Assembly: GCA_947629465.1 (NCBI GenBank)
Contig: CANRDZ010000005.1
Coordinates: 1 to 34,495 of the forward strand
DNA: 34,495 nt
Direction: 5' to 3'
Source: an uncultured Bacilli bacterium
Lineage (GTDB): Bacteria > Bacillota_I > Bacilli_A > RF39 > UBA660
The notes beneath the pieces were generated by a model, which did not search any database, had not been told where the DNA came from, and worked only from the letters and a program-made list of their open reading frames with translations. Positions 1-8,545 of the stretch are shown piece by piece; positions within the stretch are counted from its first letter, which is position 1; each line of letters opens with the position of its first letter. The position numbers were made by a program, and so were the translations under genes.

Positions 1-65
1 ACTAGAACGTACTTCTAGTTAATGTATATTACTACTCGAAGAATTTTCCGAGTTTCCTATCAATC

Positions 66-139
66 TGGAGCAGGTGATGAGAATCGAACTCACGTTAATA
101 GCTTGGAAGGCTATAGTTCTACCATTAAACTACACCTGC
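66..139 (-). tRNA. tRNA-Gly (anticodon TCC)
   Basis: Read on the minus strand, this folds as a full cloverleaf. The acceptor stem is GCAGGTG/CACCTGC, the anticodon stem is ATAGC/GCTAT with loop CTTCCAA, and the T arm is GTGAG/CTCAT with loop TTCGATT. The discriminator is T and the CCA end is encoded. The anticodon TCC reads Gly codons. A promoter lies just upstream. Confidence 0.95.
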
Positions 140-156
140 AATCCGAATACAAATAA

Positions 157-185
157 ATGATACCAAATTTTTTATTGTTTTGCAA
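157..185 (-). promoter_or_regulatory. Promoter of tRNA-Gly
   Basis: On the minus strand TTGCAA (180-185) is followed by 17 bp and TATCAT (157-162), about 18 bp before the tRNA 5' end. The rest of 186-372 is AT-rich and I see no gene in it. Confidence 0.6.
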
Positions 186-372
186 TAATTTTATGATAAT
201 AAATTATTTTTTATAAATTTTTGATCTTATAATTAAATTATTTTCAAACAAATATCATATATTATAAATTTTTAAATTTCTCTTCTCTCCTAAAACATTA
301 AACTTATTTTTATAGATTATCTTTTAAATTGTATAAATTAATTTATATTATTCAAACTAATAAAGTGATAAA

Positions 373-1218
373 ATGAAAAAAAATAATAAAATAAATAATA
401 TTATAATTACTAATCCTGAAAAAATAATATTTAAAAATCCTGAAATTACAAAGATAGATATAGTTAAATATTATTCTGCAGTTGGTGAAAGAATGTTACC
501 ACTTATAAAAAACAGAATAATAAGTGTTAAAAGACTTCCGGATGGCGTGGGAGGAAATAAATTTTTTAAAAAACATTTAGAAACTAAAAATAAAGGGATT
601 GGTAAAATATATTTAGAAAATGAAAATGGGCAAAAAGAAGATTATTACTATATAAAAACTATTCACGGATTAATAAGTGAAGTTCAAATGAATAGCTTTG
701 AATTTCATGTTTGGGGAAGTAATGTTAAACATTTAAAATCTCCTGATATTATGGTTTTTGATTTGGACCCCGATGAAAAATTAAATATTAATGCCGTAAG
801 AGAAGGAGTCAAAGATTTAAAAAAAATATTAGATATGTTTAATTTAAAATCTTATTTAAAAACTAGTGGTGGTAAGGGATATCATGTTGTAGTACCAATA
901 AAAAAAGAAATGAATTGGACAGATTTTAAACAAACAGCTAAAAATATTGCCAAATTAATGGAAACAAAATGGCCAAATAAATATACCAGCAATATTAGAA
1001 TTAAAAATAGAAAAAATAAAATATTTATTGATTGGGTAAGAAATGCAAGATCAGCTACATTCGTTGCCCCATATTCTGTAAGATTAAAAGACAAATGTAG
1101 CGTTTCTATGCCAATTAAATGGAGCGAATTAGATAAAATTAAGCCAAATGAAATAACTATAAATGAAGCATTAAAAAGAATTAAAAGAAAAGATCCATGG
1201 GAAGATTTTTTTAAATAA
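373..1218 (+). CDS. Stand-alone LigD-type DNA polymerase/primase domain (PolDom)
   Basis: This 281-residue protein matches the archaeo-eukaryotic primase fold polymerase domain of bacterial LigD, which fills gaps during non-homologous end joining. Visible motifs are FHVWGS at 111-116, the metal-binding pair in FDLDP (Asp130, Asp132), SGGKGYH at 165-171 and the third acidic site in IDW (Asp220). The length equals one complete PolDom, with no ligase or 3'-phosphoesterase domain. No Ku or ATP-dependent ligase gene lies in the window. The SD is weak (AAAGTG). The gene ends tail-to-tail with the next gene, with no bases between them. It is probably an intact repair polymerase whose partners lie elsewhere; a primase-polymerase with another role is possible. 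Confidence 0.88.
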   Translation: MKKNNKINNIIITNPEKIIFKNPEITKIDIVKYYSAVGERMLPLIKNRIISVKRLPDGVGGNKFFKKHLETKNKGIGKIYLENENGQKEDYYYIKTIHGLISEVQMNSFEFHVWGSNVKHLKSPDIMVFDLDPDEKLNINAVREGVKDLKKILDMFNLKSYLKTSGGKGYHVVVPIKKEMNWTDFKQTAKNIAKLMETKWPNKYTSNIRIKNRKNKIFIDWVRNARSATFVAPYSVRLKDKCSVSMPIKWSELDKIKPNEITINEALKRIKRKDPWEDFFK

Positions 1219-2322
1219 TTATAAATTTAACTCATGTGATTTTACGTTAATTAATTCATTTTTAAAAATATCTTTAGAAACTAAAACATTATCTATATAA
1301 AATAAAGCGTTTTTAATACCATTACTAAAATCAATTTTAAAATATCTAATATCATCAATTAAATAAATTGAGGCTATATTTAAATTTCTATTTATACTAA
1401 TTTTAGTTAAAGTATCTTCATCTTTAATATTTACTAAATCAAATGATTCAATAATTAAATTATTAAACTCATTTAACAAAGTATCAATATGTATCAAAAT
1501 ATATAATATTGTATCTAAATCTTTTAAATCATAAATTCTCTTATCTTTACTATATTTAATACTAGAAATCTTATCATAATAAAAATCTTTATCAACAATT
1601 TTTAATATTAAATTATATTTTGAAGCTAAAGAAGATGCTTCTTTGTAATCTTTTTCACTATATGGTTTAAATAAAATTACTCCTAAAAATTTAGTTGTTT
1701 TCGGATTTAAAGATACATCACTATAAATATTTTTATTAGGGTCAATAATAAAGTCTCCATTAAAAACAATATTATCTTTTATCATTTCATTTTCTATTTC
1801 TAATGGTAATTGAAGATTATTTACATATTCTCTACTATATAAATTTTCTTCTCCATGAGTAGAAGCTAAATAATATCCATCTAATTTTTTTCCTACTACA
1901 TTTACATCTTTAGAACTAACTACTAACAAATTGCTTTCATCAACACTACAAACAATTCCATAATTTATTCTATTAAAAGTTCCCATATGTTTATTAGTTA
2001 CTAGAGATGTTGATAAAAATGCTCTGTCTTTTAAATCATAATCACTAGCATAAACTGTTGGACATGTGATAACAAACCTAAAATCGTCACCATTTTTAAA
2101 AGTAGAAAAATCACTTAAATAATAATTCCAAGCTCTTCCAAAATATCCTATTAACCTATCTTCAAAATTTTTTAATTCTTCAATTGAACTAATTGATGAT
2201 TTTTTTAATTCAAAATATATTTTTTTTATTGCCATATATTCTTCTTTAGTAAAAAGATTACGGTAACTATTTAATAAATCATTTATATTGACTAACATTT
2301 CACTAACTAACTTTGAGTACAT
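1219..2322 (-). CDS. Hypothetical protein, co-transcribed with HD-domain gene
   Basis: This is a 367-residue soluble protein with no signal peptide or membrane segment, and I do not recognise its family. The N-terminal 60 residues look helical and charged. The middle contains many short beta-like stretches and repeated Gly/Asn turns. The C-terminus is again Asp/Asn/Ile rich. Its start overlaps the end of the upstream HD-domain gene by 20 bases, so the two are almost certainly translationally coupled. The stop codon abuts the stop of the convergent LigD-type gene. Codon use matches its neighbours. A role linked to the HD enzyme is inference from the overlap only. Confidence 0.75.
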   Translation of the reverse strand: MYSKLVSEMLVNINDLLNSYRNLFTKEEYMAIKKIYFELKKSSISSIEELKNFEDRLIGYFGRAWNYYLSDFSTFKNGDDFRFVITCPTVYASDYDLKDRAFLSTSLVTNKHMGTFNRINYGIVCSVDESNLLVVSSKDVNVVGKKLDGYYLASTHGEENLYSREYVNNLQLPLEIENEMIKDNIVFNGDFIIDPNKNIYSDVSLNPKTTKFLGVILFKPYSEKDYKEASSLASKYNLILKIVDKDFYYDKISSIKYSKDKRIYDLKDLDTILYILIHIDTLLNEFNNLIIESFDLVNIKDEDTLTKISINRNLNIASIYLIDDIRYFKIDFSNGIKNALFYIDNVLVSKDIFKNELINVKSHELNL

Positions 2323-2941
2323 TATATAAATCTCCCTTAACTATTTCATCATCTAAATTCAAACTATCAATATATTTAATAAATTTAATTAATGATTCTG
2401 ATTCTTCTAAAGATAATTCATCTAGTTTTAGTTTAAAACTATCTAATCTTAATCTTTCTAAAATATCAGCATCTCTTAATATTTTTAACAAAAGTAAAGG
2501 TTTATCTTCAAAAGTTAAATATTTACTATAAATTGTTTTATCATATGGTGATTTATTATGCCCTAATATAATAGTCCTAATTAAATCTAAATAATATTGA
2601 TTATGATAAAACTCTTGATCTTTTAATATATCATTTACTAAAATTGAACCAATATAACCATGATTAAAGTCATAGATATCATCAATTCTTCCTATATCAT
2701 GAAGTAAAGATGCATCACATAAAATTTTTAAATAATCTTTATTTAAATCAAAATTTGAGGCTATAAATAAAGAAATTAAAGCAACATTTACATAATGTTT
2801 AATATTATGAAAATAAAAATTAGGAAATAAACCTTTGTTTATTAAAGTAAGATTACTTTTAATAAATTCTACAACTTCACTTGTATTTACCCAATTAAGA
2901 ATATTTTCTTTAGTCACCTTTACTTCTTTAGTCAATGCCAT
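2303..2941 (-). CDS. HD-domain phosphohydrolase
   Basis: This 212-residue protein has the metal-binding pattern of HD-superfamily hydrolases: His45/His49 upstream, LLHDIGR with His81-Asp82, a following NH at 93-94, GHNKS near 127, and a DAD near the last third that would supply the final metal ligand. Such enzymes hydrolyse phosphate esters of nucleotides or cyclic nucleotides; the substrate cannot be told here. The start is an ATG preceded by GAGATGGTGAT. It is the first gene of a two-gene unit with the unknown gene downstream (20-base overlap). Confidence 0.8.
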   Translation of the reverse strand: MALTKEVKVTKENILNWVNTSEVVEFIKSNLTLINKGLFPNFYFHNIKHYVNVALISLFIASNFDLNKDYLKILCDASLLHDIGRIDDIYDFNHGYIGSILVNDILKDQEFYHNQYYLDLIRTIILGHNKSPYDKTIYSKYLTFEDKPLLLLKILRDADILERLRLDSFKLKLDELSLEESESLIKFIKYIDSLNLDDEIVKGDLYNVLKVS

Positions 2942-3140
2942 AAATCACCATCTCTTTTACATATTATAAAATATTTAAAAAATGTAGTCAAATTATATTA
3001 TTAGATTTTTGTTAAACTTATGATTAGTATATGAAGTATTTTATCACCTATAGTTAAAAAGAAAAAGGCAACTATTCTTTTCTTACCATTTACTGGTAAT
3101 ATTATCATGGATAATTTAATAATTTAGCAAAATCTTTACA

Positions 3141-3182
3141 AAAGAAAAAGTTCGTAATATATGATACTACGGACTTTTTCTT
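3141..3182 (-). terminator. Terminator of tRNA-His
   Basis: GAAAAAGTTCGTA (3144-3156) pairs with TACGGACTTTTTC (3168-3180). This is a 13-bp stem with one wobble or mismatch and a T-rich flank on the minus strand. It lies 35 bases past the tRNA 3' end. The stem is A/T-terminated on both sides, so it could act in either direction. Confidence 0.75.
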
Positions 3183-3216
3183 ATCTTTCACACAAAAATG
3201 TGTATAAAATTCAATA

Positions 3217-3293
3217 TGGGGCGGAATAAGGGAATCGAACCCTTGCATACCGGAGCCACAATCCGGCGTGTTAACCACTTCACCAATTCCGCC
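3217..3293 (-). tRNA. tRNA-His (anticodon GTG)
   Basis: The acceptor stem is GCGGAAT/ATTCCGC. The diagnostic extra G at position -1 pairs with discriminator C, followed by an encoded CCA. The anticodon arm is CCGGA-TTGTGGC-TCCGG, giving anticodon GTG. The T arm is AAGGG-TTCGATT-CCCTT. The G-1:C73 pair is the identity element of bacterial tRNA-His. Confidence 0.96.
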
Positions 3294-3307
3294 ATAACTC
3301 AACTAAA

Positions 3308-3336
3308 ATAATATCAAATAATTTAGCAAATTGCAA
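3308..3336 (-). promoter_or_regulatory. Promoter of tRNA-His
   Basis: On the minus strand TTGCAA (3331-3336) is followed by a 17-bp spacer and TATTAT (3308-3313), placed 14 bp upstream of the tRNA. It is close to the sigma-A consensus. Confidence 0.65.
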
Positions 3337-3352
3337 CAAAAAGGCAAAATAT

Positions 3353-4273
3353 TTAACCCATATCATTTAAATTAACATTTTCATTTTTAATATAATCTTT
3401 AAATTGTTCTTTAAATTTTTCTATTTCTTTAATTCTAACATCATCATAAACACTTTTAGTATTACATATTGCTTTGTAAAAATGTTTAGTTGTAACAACT
3501 TTTTCATTTGCAAACAAAGCATAAGTAAAAGCATTAGCTAATATACTTAAACAAATATCTGGATATCTACTTGAAATTTCATAAATTCTTTTATATTCAT
3601 CTGTCATTTCCACTATAAATTTCATAAATTTTTCAATTTCATAAGGTTGATAATTAATTTTTACCCCAATTTGATGTTCTAATTTAGGAATTGTCCCCAT
3701 CAATATTTTAATTGTTGTTTGTTGATCTGGTTCTAAAACATCAATTTTTTGAAATCTTCGTAAAAATGCTCTATCTTTTAAAATATAAGATTCATATTCC
3801 TCATTAGTTGTAGCCCCAATCATTTTTAAAGTTCCTCTATCTAAAAAAGGCTTTAAAAGATTAGCAAAATCAACTCCTCCACTTTTACTAACTAACAAAT
3901 GAGTTTCATCAATAAAAAGAATAGTTTTTTCACGTTGTGAAATTTCTCTAACTATTACATCAAGTTTACTTTGCGTTTCCGTTTTATTAGTGGCATTTCC
4001 AATTAAACTAGCAACATTTATTTTAATAATATTCCATCCCTTTAAAGCATCAGGAACCATTCCCTTTTGAATACGATAGGCAATTCCTTCTACTATTGCT
4101 GTTTTACCTATACCTGCTTTACCAACTAATAAAGCACTTTTTTCTGGAGTTAAAAGAGTTAATATACATTGTTTAATTTCATTATCTCTTGCTATAGCTG
4201 GATCAGTTATATATTCTTTAGTTGTTAAATTATCACCATATATATCAATTAAAGTTAAAACATCACTATCCAT
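3353..4273 (-). CDS. Single-domain AAA+ ATPase related to ClpB/ClpC D1
   Basis: This 306-residue protein equals one AAA+ module of the Clp/Hsp100 type. It has Walker A GKAGIGKT at 51-58, Walker B ILFIDE at 118-123, sensor-1 region GATTNEEY at 153-160, and an arginine-finger segment with Arg168 and RRF at 172-174. A small helical lid follows. It has no N-terminal Clp repeat, no coiled-coil middle domain and no second ATPase module. The segment after helix 2, where Clp unfoldases carry the aromatic pore loop (Y-R/V-G), reads [12 protein letters not shown] with no aromatic residue. It may therefore be a switch or adaptor ATPase rather than an unfoldase; that is inference. It is monocistronic. 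Confidence 0.85.
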   Translation of the reverse strand: MDSDVLTLIDIYGDNLTTKEYITDPAIARDNEIKQCILTLLTPEKSALLVGKAGIGKTAIVEGIAYRIQKGMVPDALKGWNIIKINVASLIGNATNKTETQSKLDVIVREISQREKTILFIDETHLLVSKSGGVDFANLLKPFLDRGTLKMIGATTNEEYESYILKDRAFLRRFQKIDVLEPDQQTTIKILMGTIPKLEHQIGVKINYQPYEIEKFMKFIVEMTDEYKRIYEISSRYPDICLSILANAFTYALFANEKVVTTKHFYKAICNTKSVYDDVRIKEIEKFKEQFKDYIKNENVNLNDMG

Positions 4274-4401
4274 AAAATCACTCTTTTCTCATAATTTATT
4301 ATAACATAACTTATTATTATTTTATACATATTTAAATCTTAAAAATTTGACAAAATAAAAAAATAATATATAATAAAAATCTATAAGAAAAGAGAAAATT
4401 T

Positions 4402-4959
4402 ATGAGTAGTAAATGTGGAACATGTTTAAATTTAAATTTAAAAGAAAAATCAAAATATTCTGACAAATATTGGTGTCAAGAAAGAAAAAATTATTTTGAA
4501 CCAACCGATTATTCTTGCAGCTATTATATCGAAGATCCTAACCGAGTAAGAACACCAGGTAGTTGCTATATAACAACGATTGTCTGTAATATTTTAGGAT
4601 ATGATGATAATTGTGAACTTTTAACGATTTTAAGAAATTTTAGAGAACTATATTTAAAACAAAATGAAAAATTTTTACATCTATTAGTAGAATACGACAT
4701 TATTGGTCCCAATATAAGTTATGAAATTGCAAAAGAAAACAATTATTCTTTTTGCTTAATTATTTTACAAGGATATTTAATACCATGCGTAAATTTTATT
4801 AAAAATAATCAATTTGAAGAAGCAATTAATATTTATAAAATGATGGTAAAACATTTAATTAATAAATTTAATATTAATCAAGTTGAATATGAAGTTAATT
4901 TAAGTGATATAGACATTAATTCACTAGGTAAAGGAAGAAAAAAATTACTTAATACTTAA
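4402..4959 (+). CDS. Cys-rich protein with CFI-box-like domain
   Basis: This is a 185-residue cytoplasmic protein. The N-terminus has a likely zinc-binding cluster: Cys5, Cys8, Cys25 and Cys39. A CYITT segment at about residue 55 follows, leading into an ILGYDDNCELLTILRNFRE stretch, which resembles the CFI-box (CFIATAAYG..LRxFRD) motif of uncharacterised proteins. The rest is helical. An SD-like AAAAGAGAAA precedes the ATG. A strong hairpin terminator follows. The function is unknown; the CFI-box assignment is by eye only. Confidence 0.75.
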   Translation: MSSKCGTCLNLNLKEKSKYSDKYWCQERKNYFEPTDYSCSYYIEDPNRVRTPGSCYITTIVCNILGYDDNCELLTILRNFRELYLKQNEKFLHLLVEYDIIGPNISYEIAKENNYSFCLIILQGYLIPCVNFIKNNQFEEAINIYKMMVKHLINKFNINQVEYEVNLSDIDINSLGKGRKKLLNT

Positions 4960-4989
4960 AAAGAAAGTTTTTAAATACTTTCTTTTTTT
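4958..4989 (+). terminator. Bidirectional terminator between convergent genes
   Basis: AAAAAGAAAGT and ACTTTCTTTTT form an A/T-flanked perfect stem with T runs in both directions. It serves the plus-strand Cys-rich gene and overlaps the stop of the convergent membrane-protein gene. Confidence 0.85.
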
Positions 4990-5614
4990 ACCAATTATTA
5001 TTAAACATATTTTTTAAATATTCACTATTAAAGGTTTTATCTAAATATTCCTCAAACTTATTTTGAGGTTTTAAACCTTTATCAAAATCTCTTGCTCTAT
5101 TCATTGCACAAATTGTAAATAATCCATCTAAAGATAAAAATATAACTAAAAAAACTATAAATTTTTGGCCAACTTTCCTATCCATCTTATTAATTAATTT
5201 ATCTATTTTAGGATAACAATATTTAATCCATAAAATCCCTAAAAAACCCCACATAATTGAATAAAGTAAACTTATTCTTCCATTAATATTTAAAAATTTT
5301 TTTGAATAATTCCAAGCTGTAAAACCAAAAGTAATTTCCATAAGATAACTCATTAAATACTCTAATAAAGAGCAAATAATAAAACTTAAAATAAATATTT
5401 TAAAAGATGACTTATCTTTAAATTTATATAAACAAATTGTCAATACAATTGCACAGATTCCATAAATCATATTAAAAGGGCCAATTACAACTGCCGAATG
5501 ATTTATAATTACTCCTTTTTTTAAAAAAGTCCATAATCCTTCAATATACCATCCTGCTACACTTCCAATAATAAAAATATAAAATAAATTGTACAATTTT
5601 AAATTATCTTTCAT
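4988..5614 (-). CDS. Multi-pass membrane protein, putative ABC-transporter type IV / CmpB family
   Basis: This 208-residue protein has about five hydrophobic segments. Features match the PF06541 family (putative ABC-transporter type IV): an N-terminal GSVAGWYIEGLW motif, a following VIGPFNMIYG motif, and an LLEYLMSYLMEITFG..AWNYS segment. The C-terminal ~45 residues are polar and lie after the last segment. The family is widespread in Bacillota and its transport function is unproven. It sits six bases downstream of a small membrane protein, and the two probably form an operon. Confidence 0.8.
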   Translation of the reverse strand: MKDNLKLYNLFYIFIIGSVAGWYIEGLWTFLKKGVIINHSAVVIGPFNMIYGICAIVLTICLYKFKDKSSFKIFILSFIICSLLEYLMSYLMEITFGFTAWNYSKKFLNINGRISLLYSIMWGFLGILWIKYCYPKIDKLINKMDRKVGQKFIVFLVIFLSLDGLFTICAMNRARDFDKGLKPQNKFEEYLDKTFNSEYLKNMFNNNW

Positions 5615-5620
5615 TTTTCA

Positions 5621-5815
5621 TCACTTATCTTCTATATCTTGTTTTGTAAAATAATAAGTAAATACTGCTGTAATTAAATTAGTTACTAAAATTAATATAT
5701 TATCTTCTAAAACCAACCCATATAAATTACCTATTACAATTACAAATAATATAACAATCATGGCAATTGTCACAAAACTTTTTAAATCAGTCCAGGCTTT
5801 TTTTATATTTATCAC
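5621..5815 (-). CDS. Small two-helix membrane protein
   Basis: This 64-residue protein has two hydrophobic segments (about 14-34 and 38-56) joined by a short acidic loop, and a charged tail. It looks like the small holin-like or YvlD-type proteins found beside membrane genes, but I cannot assign a family. The start is GTG, with GAAAGGG immediately upstream at unusually short spacing; an internal start at Met19 is possible. The downstream membrane protein follows after five bases. Confidence 0.6.
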   Translation of the reverse strand: MINIKKAWTDLKSFVTIAMIVILFVIVIGNLYGLVLEDNILILVTNLITAVFTYYFTKQDIEDK

Positions 5816-6048
5816 ACCCTTTCAAAAGTTTTTGCATATATTATATAATTATGAAAATACATTATAAAAGTGTGTTTTAAATAACTAAAAAACAATTTTT
5901 ATTATTTAAAATTATAAATAAACTTTAATAATTCTTTTAATTTATAATTTATTTTAACATATTACTGAATATTTAGCAAATTTTACCTTTAAAATAATAT
6001 TTCTATACAAAATAATATTTTTTGTGTATACTAATCATCATCAAAAAG

Positions 6049-6101
6049 TAATTGCAACTAATATTTTACACATTTCCACCGAAAGTTGGTGGTTGCAATT
6101 A
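6049..6101 (+). promoter_or_regulatory. Nested inverted repeat in leader of XRE regulator
   Basis: TAATTGCAAC (6049-6058) is repeated inverted as GTTGCAATTA (6092-6101). Inside it lies a second hairpin, CCACC (6076-6080) with GGTGG (6088-6092), and G6092 is shared between the two pairings. The structure lies 41 bp before the start codon. It could be an operator for the XRE protein or a structured mRNA leader with two alternative folds. The rest of the 5816-6142 gap is AT-rich; it includes an AT-only palindrome around 5876-5909, and I see no gene. Confidence 0.5.
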
Positions 6102-6142
6102 ATAATTATATTATAAAATGGTCATGAAAGGAGATGAATTTT

Positions 6143-7504
6143 ATGAGTTTTGGAGAAATACTCATGAACTTAAGGAAAAGCAAGGGGTTAAGTCAAGAAG
6201 ATTTAGCGAGTGAATTAAATGTTTCTAGACAAGCAGTATCGAAATGGGAATCAAATAATGCTTATCCAGAAACTGAAAAAATATTAGCCATATGTAAACT
6301 CTTTGATGTTAGTATGGATGAATTAATGGGATTAAAAGTTAAAAAAGGAGAAAAGAAAAAAATTATAAATATAATTAACTATTGGTGTGATAATTTTATT
6401 AAATCAATTAGATTATTTTTTAATTTAAGCTTTAAAAATAAAATTTTATGTTTAATGGAAATGGCTTTATATTTAATAATTATTATTATTTTTATTTCAA
6501 TATTTAATATTTTATTTACAGAAATATTATCAAAAATTTTTGTTATTTTTCCTTATGAAATAAATGGCATTATATTCTCTATGTTTCAAGGAGTATTATA
6601 TGCATTTTATTTTATAATAACTTTAATTTTATTAATCAAATTATATAAAATTAGATATTTAGATTATTATGATTATTACAAAAATAAAGAAGAAATTAAT
6701 ACTTATGATAATAATCTTAAAAATTTAAACGAAAAAAAAGAAAAAATAATTATTAGAGATGCTAAAAATTTTAATCCTTTTCATTTTATATACAAAGCTT
6801 TTATAATATTTGCTAAAGCTATTTGTTTAATTTTATTATTATTTGTAGCGTTTATCTTTGTATTATTATGTACTATTTTAATGTTTGATATTTATTTTAT
6901 TTATTATGGATTACTACTTGTTTATTTTGCATTCATATTATTATCCTTAATTACTATATGCTATATAATTTTAGAAATAATAATTAAACTAGTATTTAAT
7001 TTAAAAATTAAAGGAAAAAAATTATATATAATGTTTATTACATCATTAATAGTTCTAGGATTATCTATTGGTTTATCTATATGTGAGATTACTACTTATC
7101 AGACAACAAATCAGGATTATAATTTTAAATTAGATGAAATAGACATTGATATGAAAAATAATTTAATTATGAATCAACTATTATATAATAATGATGTTGA
7201 AGTAATTTTTGAAAACAGAGACGATATATTAATAAAACTCTATAGTGCTGAAAAAATGAATGGTAATCTTGCTATTCAAAACTATAAAGATAATGGTTAT
7301 GAATTTACTTACTATCGCACTTATAATTTATATTTAACAAGTTCAATAAACGAAATGATTAATATGTACTTAATGCAAATTAAAAATAAAACATTATTTA
7401 TAGATGAAAATAATTGGTATAAAGTAAAAGTATATATAAGTAAAGATAATTACAATAAAATAAAAGATAATTTATATAACTATAATAATTTATATGAAGA
7501 ATAA
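6143..7504 (+). CDS. Membrane-tethered XRE-family regulator
   Basis: Residues 1-65 form an XRE/Cro helix-turn-helix: LRKSKGLSQEDLASELNVSR, then QAVSKWES. At least six hydrophobic segments follow, between about residues 100 and 335. The C-terminal ~110 residues (after QTTNQDYNF) form an Asn/Lys/Tyr-rich, beta-like domain probably outside the cell. The ATG at 6143 was chosen because AAAGGAG (6127-6133) lies nine bases before it; an in-frame ATG at 6134 directly abuts that SD. The gene is followed by a hairpin terminator. DNA-binding domains fused to membrane segments suggest signal sensing at the membrane. It faces the ABC operon in convergent orientation, so the link to that operon is inferred. 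Confidence 0.85.
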   Translation: MSFGEILMNLRKSKGLSQEDLASELNVSRQAVSKWESNNAYPETEKILAICKLFDVSMDELMGLKVKKGEKKKIINIINYWCDNFIKSIRLFFNLSFKNKILCLMEMALYLIIIIIFISIFNILFTEILSKIFVIFPYEINGIIFSMFQGVLYAFYFIITLILLIKLYKIRYLDYYDYYKNKEEINTYDNNLKNLNEKKEKIIIRDAKNFNPFHFIYKAFIIFAKAICLILLLFVAFIFVLLCTILMFDIYFIYYGLLLVYFAFILLSLITICYIILEIIIKLVFNLKIKGKKLYIMFITSLIVLGLSIGLSICEITTYQTTNQDYNFKLDEIDIDMKNNLIMNQLLYNNDVEVIFENRDDILIKLYSAEKMNGNLAIQNYKDNGYEFTYYRTYNLYLTSSINEMINMYLMQIKNKTLFIDENNWYKVKVYISKDNYNKIKDNLYNYNNLYEE

Positions 7505-7529
7505 AATTGAAAATAAAATAAATAAAAAT

Positions 7530-7562
7530 AAAGGACACTAAAGTTTACGAGTGTCTTTTTAC
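7530..7562 (+). terminator. Terminator of XRE-membrane regulator gene
   Basis: AAAGGACACT pairs with AGTGTCTTTT around a 10-base loop, and a T run follows. It lies about 27 bases after the stop codon. Confidence 0.8.
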
Positions 7563-7615
7563 TTTAAAAGTAATAAATAAAAAAGTAATTTCAATATTTA
7601 TAAATAGCAAATTTT

Positions 7616-8545
7616 TTAACAATAAAGAATAGGCAAATCATAATCCCTTAATTGAGAAAATAAATAGTCTAAATCTAACAAATAATTGTATCTATAATAT
7701 TTAGAAATAGAAGAATAAATTCTATCTAATTTTTTAAATTTATATTCTAATGTAATTTCAATAGTGTCTAATTCGTTTATTATTTCAGGTAATCCTGTTC
7801 TATTTCCATATTCATCTTTTGGTATTCTTAAATACTTTTTATTTAAATATTCACAAAAATTTTTTAAATCATCACTAATTATTTCTATAATAATATCTTT
7901 ATTTTTATTATAAAAATTAGCATAATTTTTGTTAATTTCATTTTCTAATTCTTTTATTGAATAATTATTATTAAGTTTTTTAAATAATTTATTTATAAAA
8001 TAATTACTTACATTATTTGATTTTATATAATCAAAATACATATTATTAAATAATTTTTTTCCAATAACTTTTTTTCTAACTTCATAAGTATAAATTCCAT
8101 TTTCATAATAATAATTTTTTTTATCAATTTGAGGTACAAGAATCTCTTGCCTATTCTTGTAAGTTGCAACATTAAAATCTTCTAAAAATTCAGAAATTAA
8201 ACTAAATGAATCAAATAATTTCTGATCTTCTTCAGAAGAATATAAATAATTTAAAATAGGTATTATTTGATATTTTGCAAAATCATAAATTAATTCACCC
8301 TTTGTATACTTTTTTGATTTAGTCAAAGCTAATTTATCTACTAAAAGAGAATACTGTATATCAAAAGATTTATTGTATGAAAGCATAATAGTAGTATTAC
8401 CCATAGTTGCATCAGAATATAATTTATAATTGTCGATTTCTTTTTTTACATAATTTATTATAAAGTACAATATTATTATGGTAATTAAAACTATAAACGT
8501 AATTATAAGCAATGTATCTTTTTTTGTTAACTTTTTACTTTTCAT
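7616..8545 (-). CDS. Single-pass membrane protein of ABC operon
   Basis: This 309-residue protein has one N-terminal membrane segment (about residues 11-33) preceded by a Lys-rich cytoplasmic end, and a long extracytoplasmic Asn/Lys/Tyr-rich domain without cysteine pairs. I do not recognise a family. Its ATG overlaps the stop codon of the ABC ATPase gene by four bases (ATGA), so it is translated with the exporter. It may be an accessory, immunity or substrate-handling subunit; this rests on position only. Confidence 0.75.
   Translation of the reverse strand: MKSKKLTKKDTLLIITFIVLITIIILYFIINYVKKEIDNYKLYSDATMGNTTIMLSYNKSFDIQYSLLVDKLALTKSKKYTKGELIYDFAKYQIIPILNYLYSSEEDQKLFDSFSLISEFLEDFNVATYKNRQEILVPQIDKKNYYYENGIYTYEVRKKVIGKKLFNNMYFDYIKSNNVSNYFINKLFKKLNNNYSIKELENEINKNYANFYNKNKDIIIEIISDDLKNFCEYLNKKYLRIPKDEYGNRTGLPEIINELDTIEITLEYKFKKLDRIYSSISKYYRYNYLLDLDYLFSQLRDYDLPILYC

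Noticed and set aside
1-60. Two short inverted repeats (1-19 and 34-53) after tRNA-Gly, possible terminators
   Set aside because: Stems of about 7 bp without a T run on the minus strand; too weak to call, and the first lies at the window edge.
1219-2322. ADP-ribosyltransferase signature from an STS-like motif (RAFLSTSL)
   Set aside because: The other motifs of that family (catalytic Arg and ExE) are not evident; a single short match is not enough.
3105-3302. Short minus-strand open frame covering tRNA-His
   Set aside because: It runs through the tRNA and its terminator and has no protein-like sequence.
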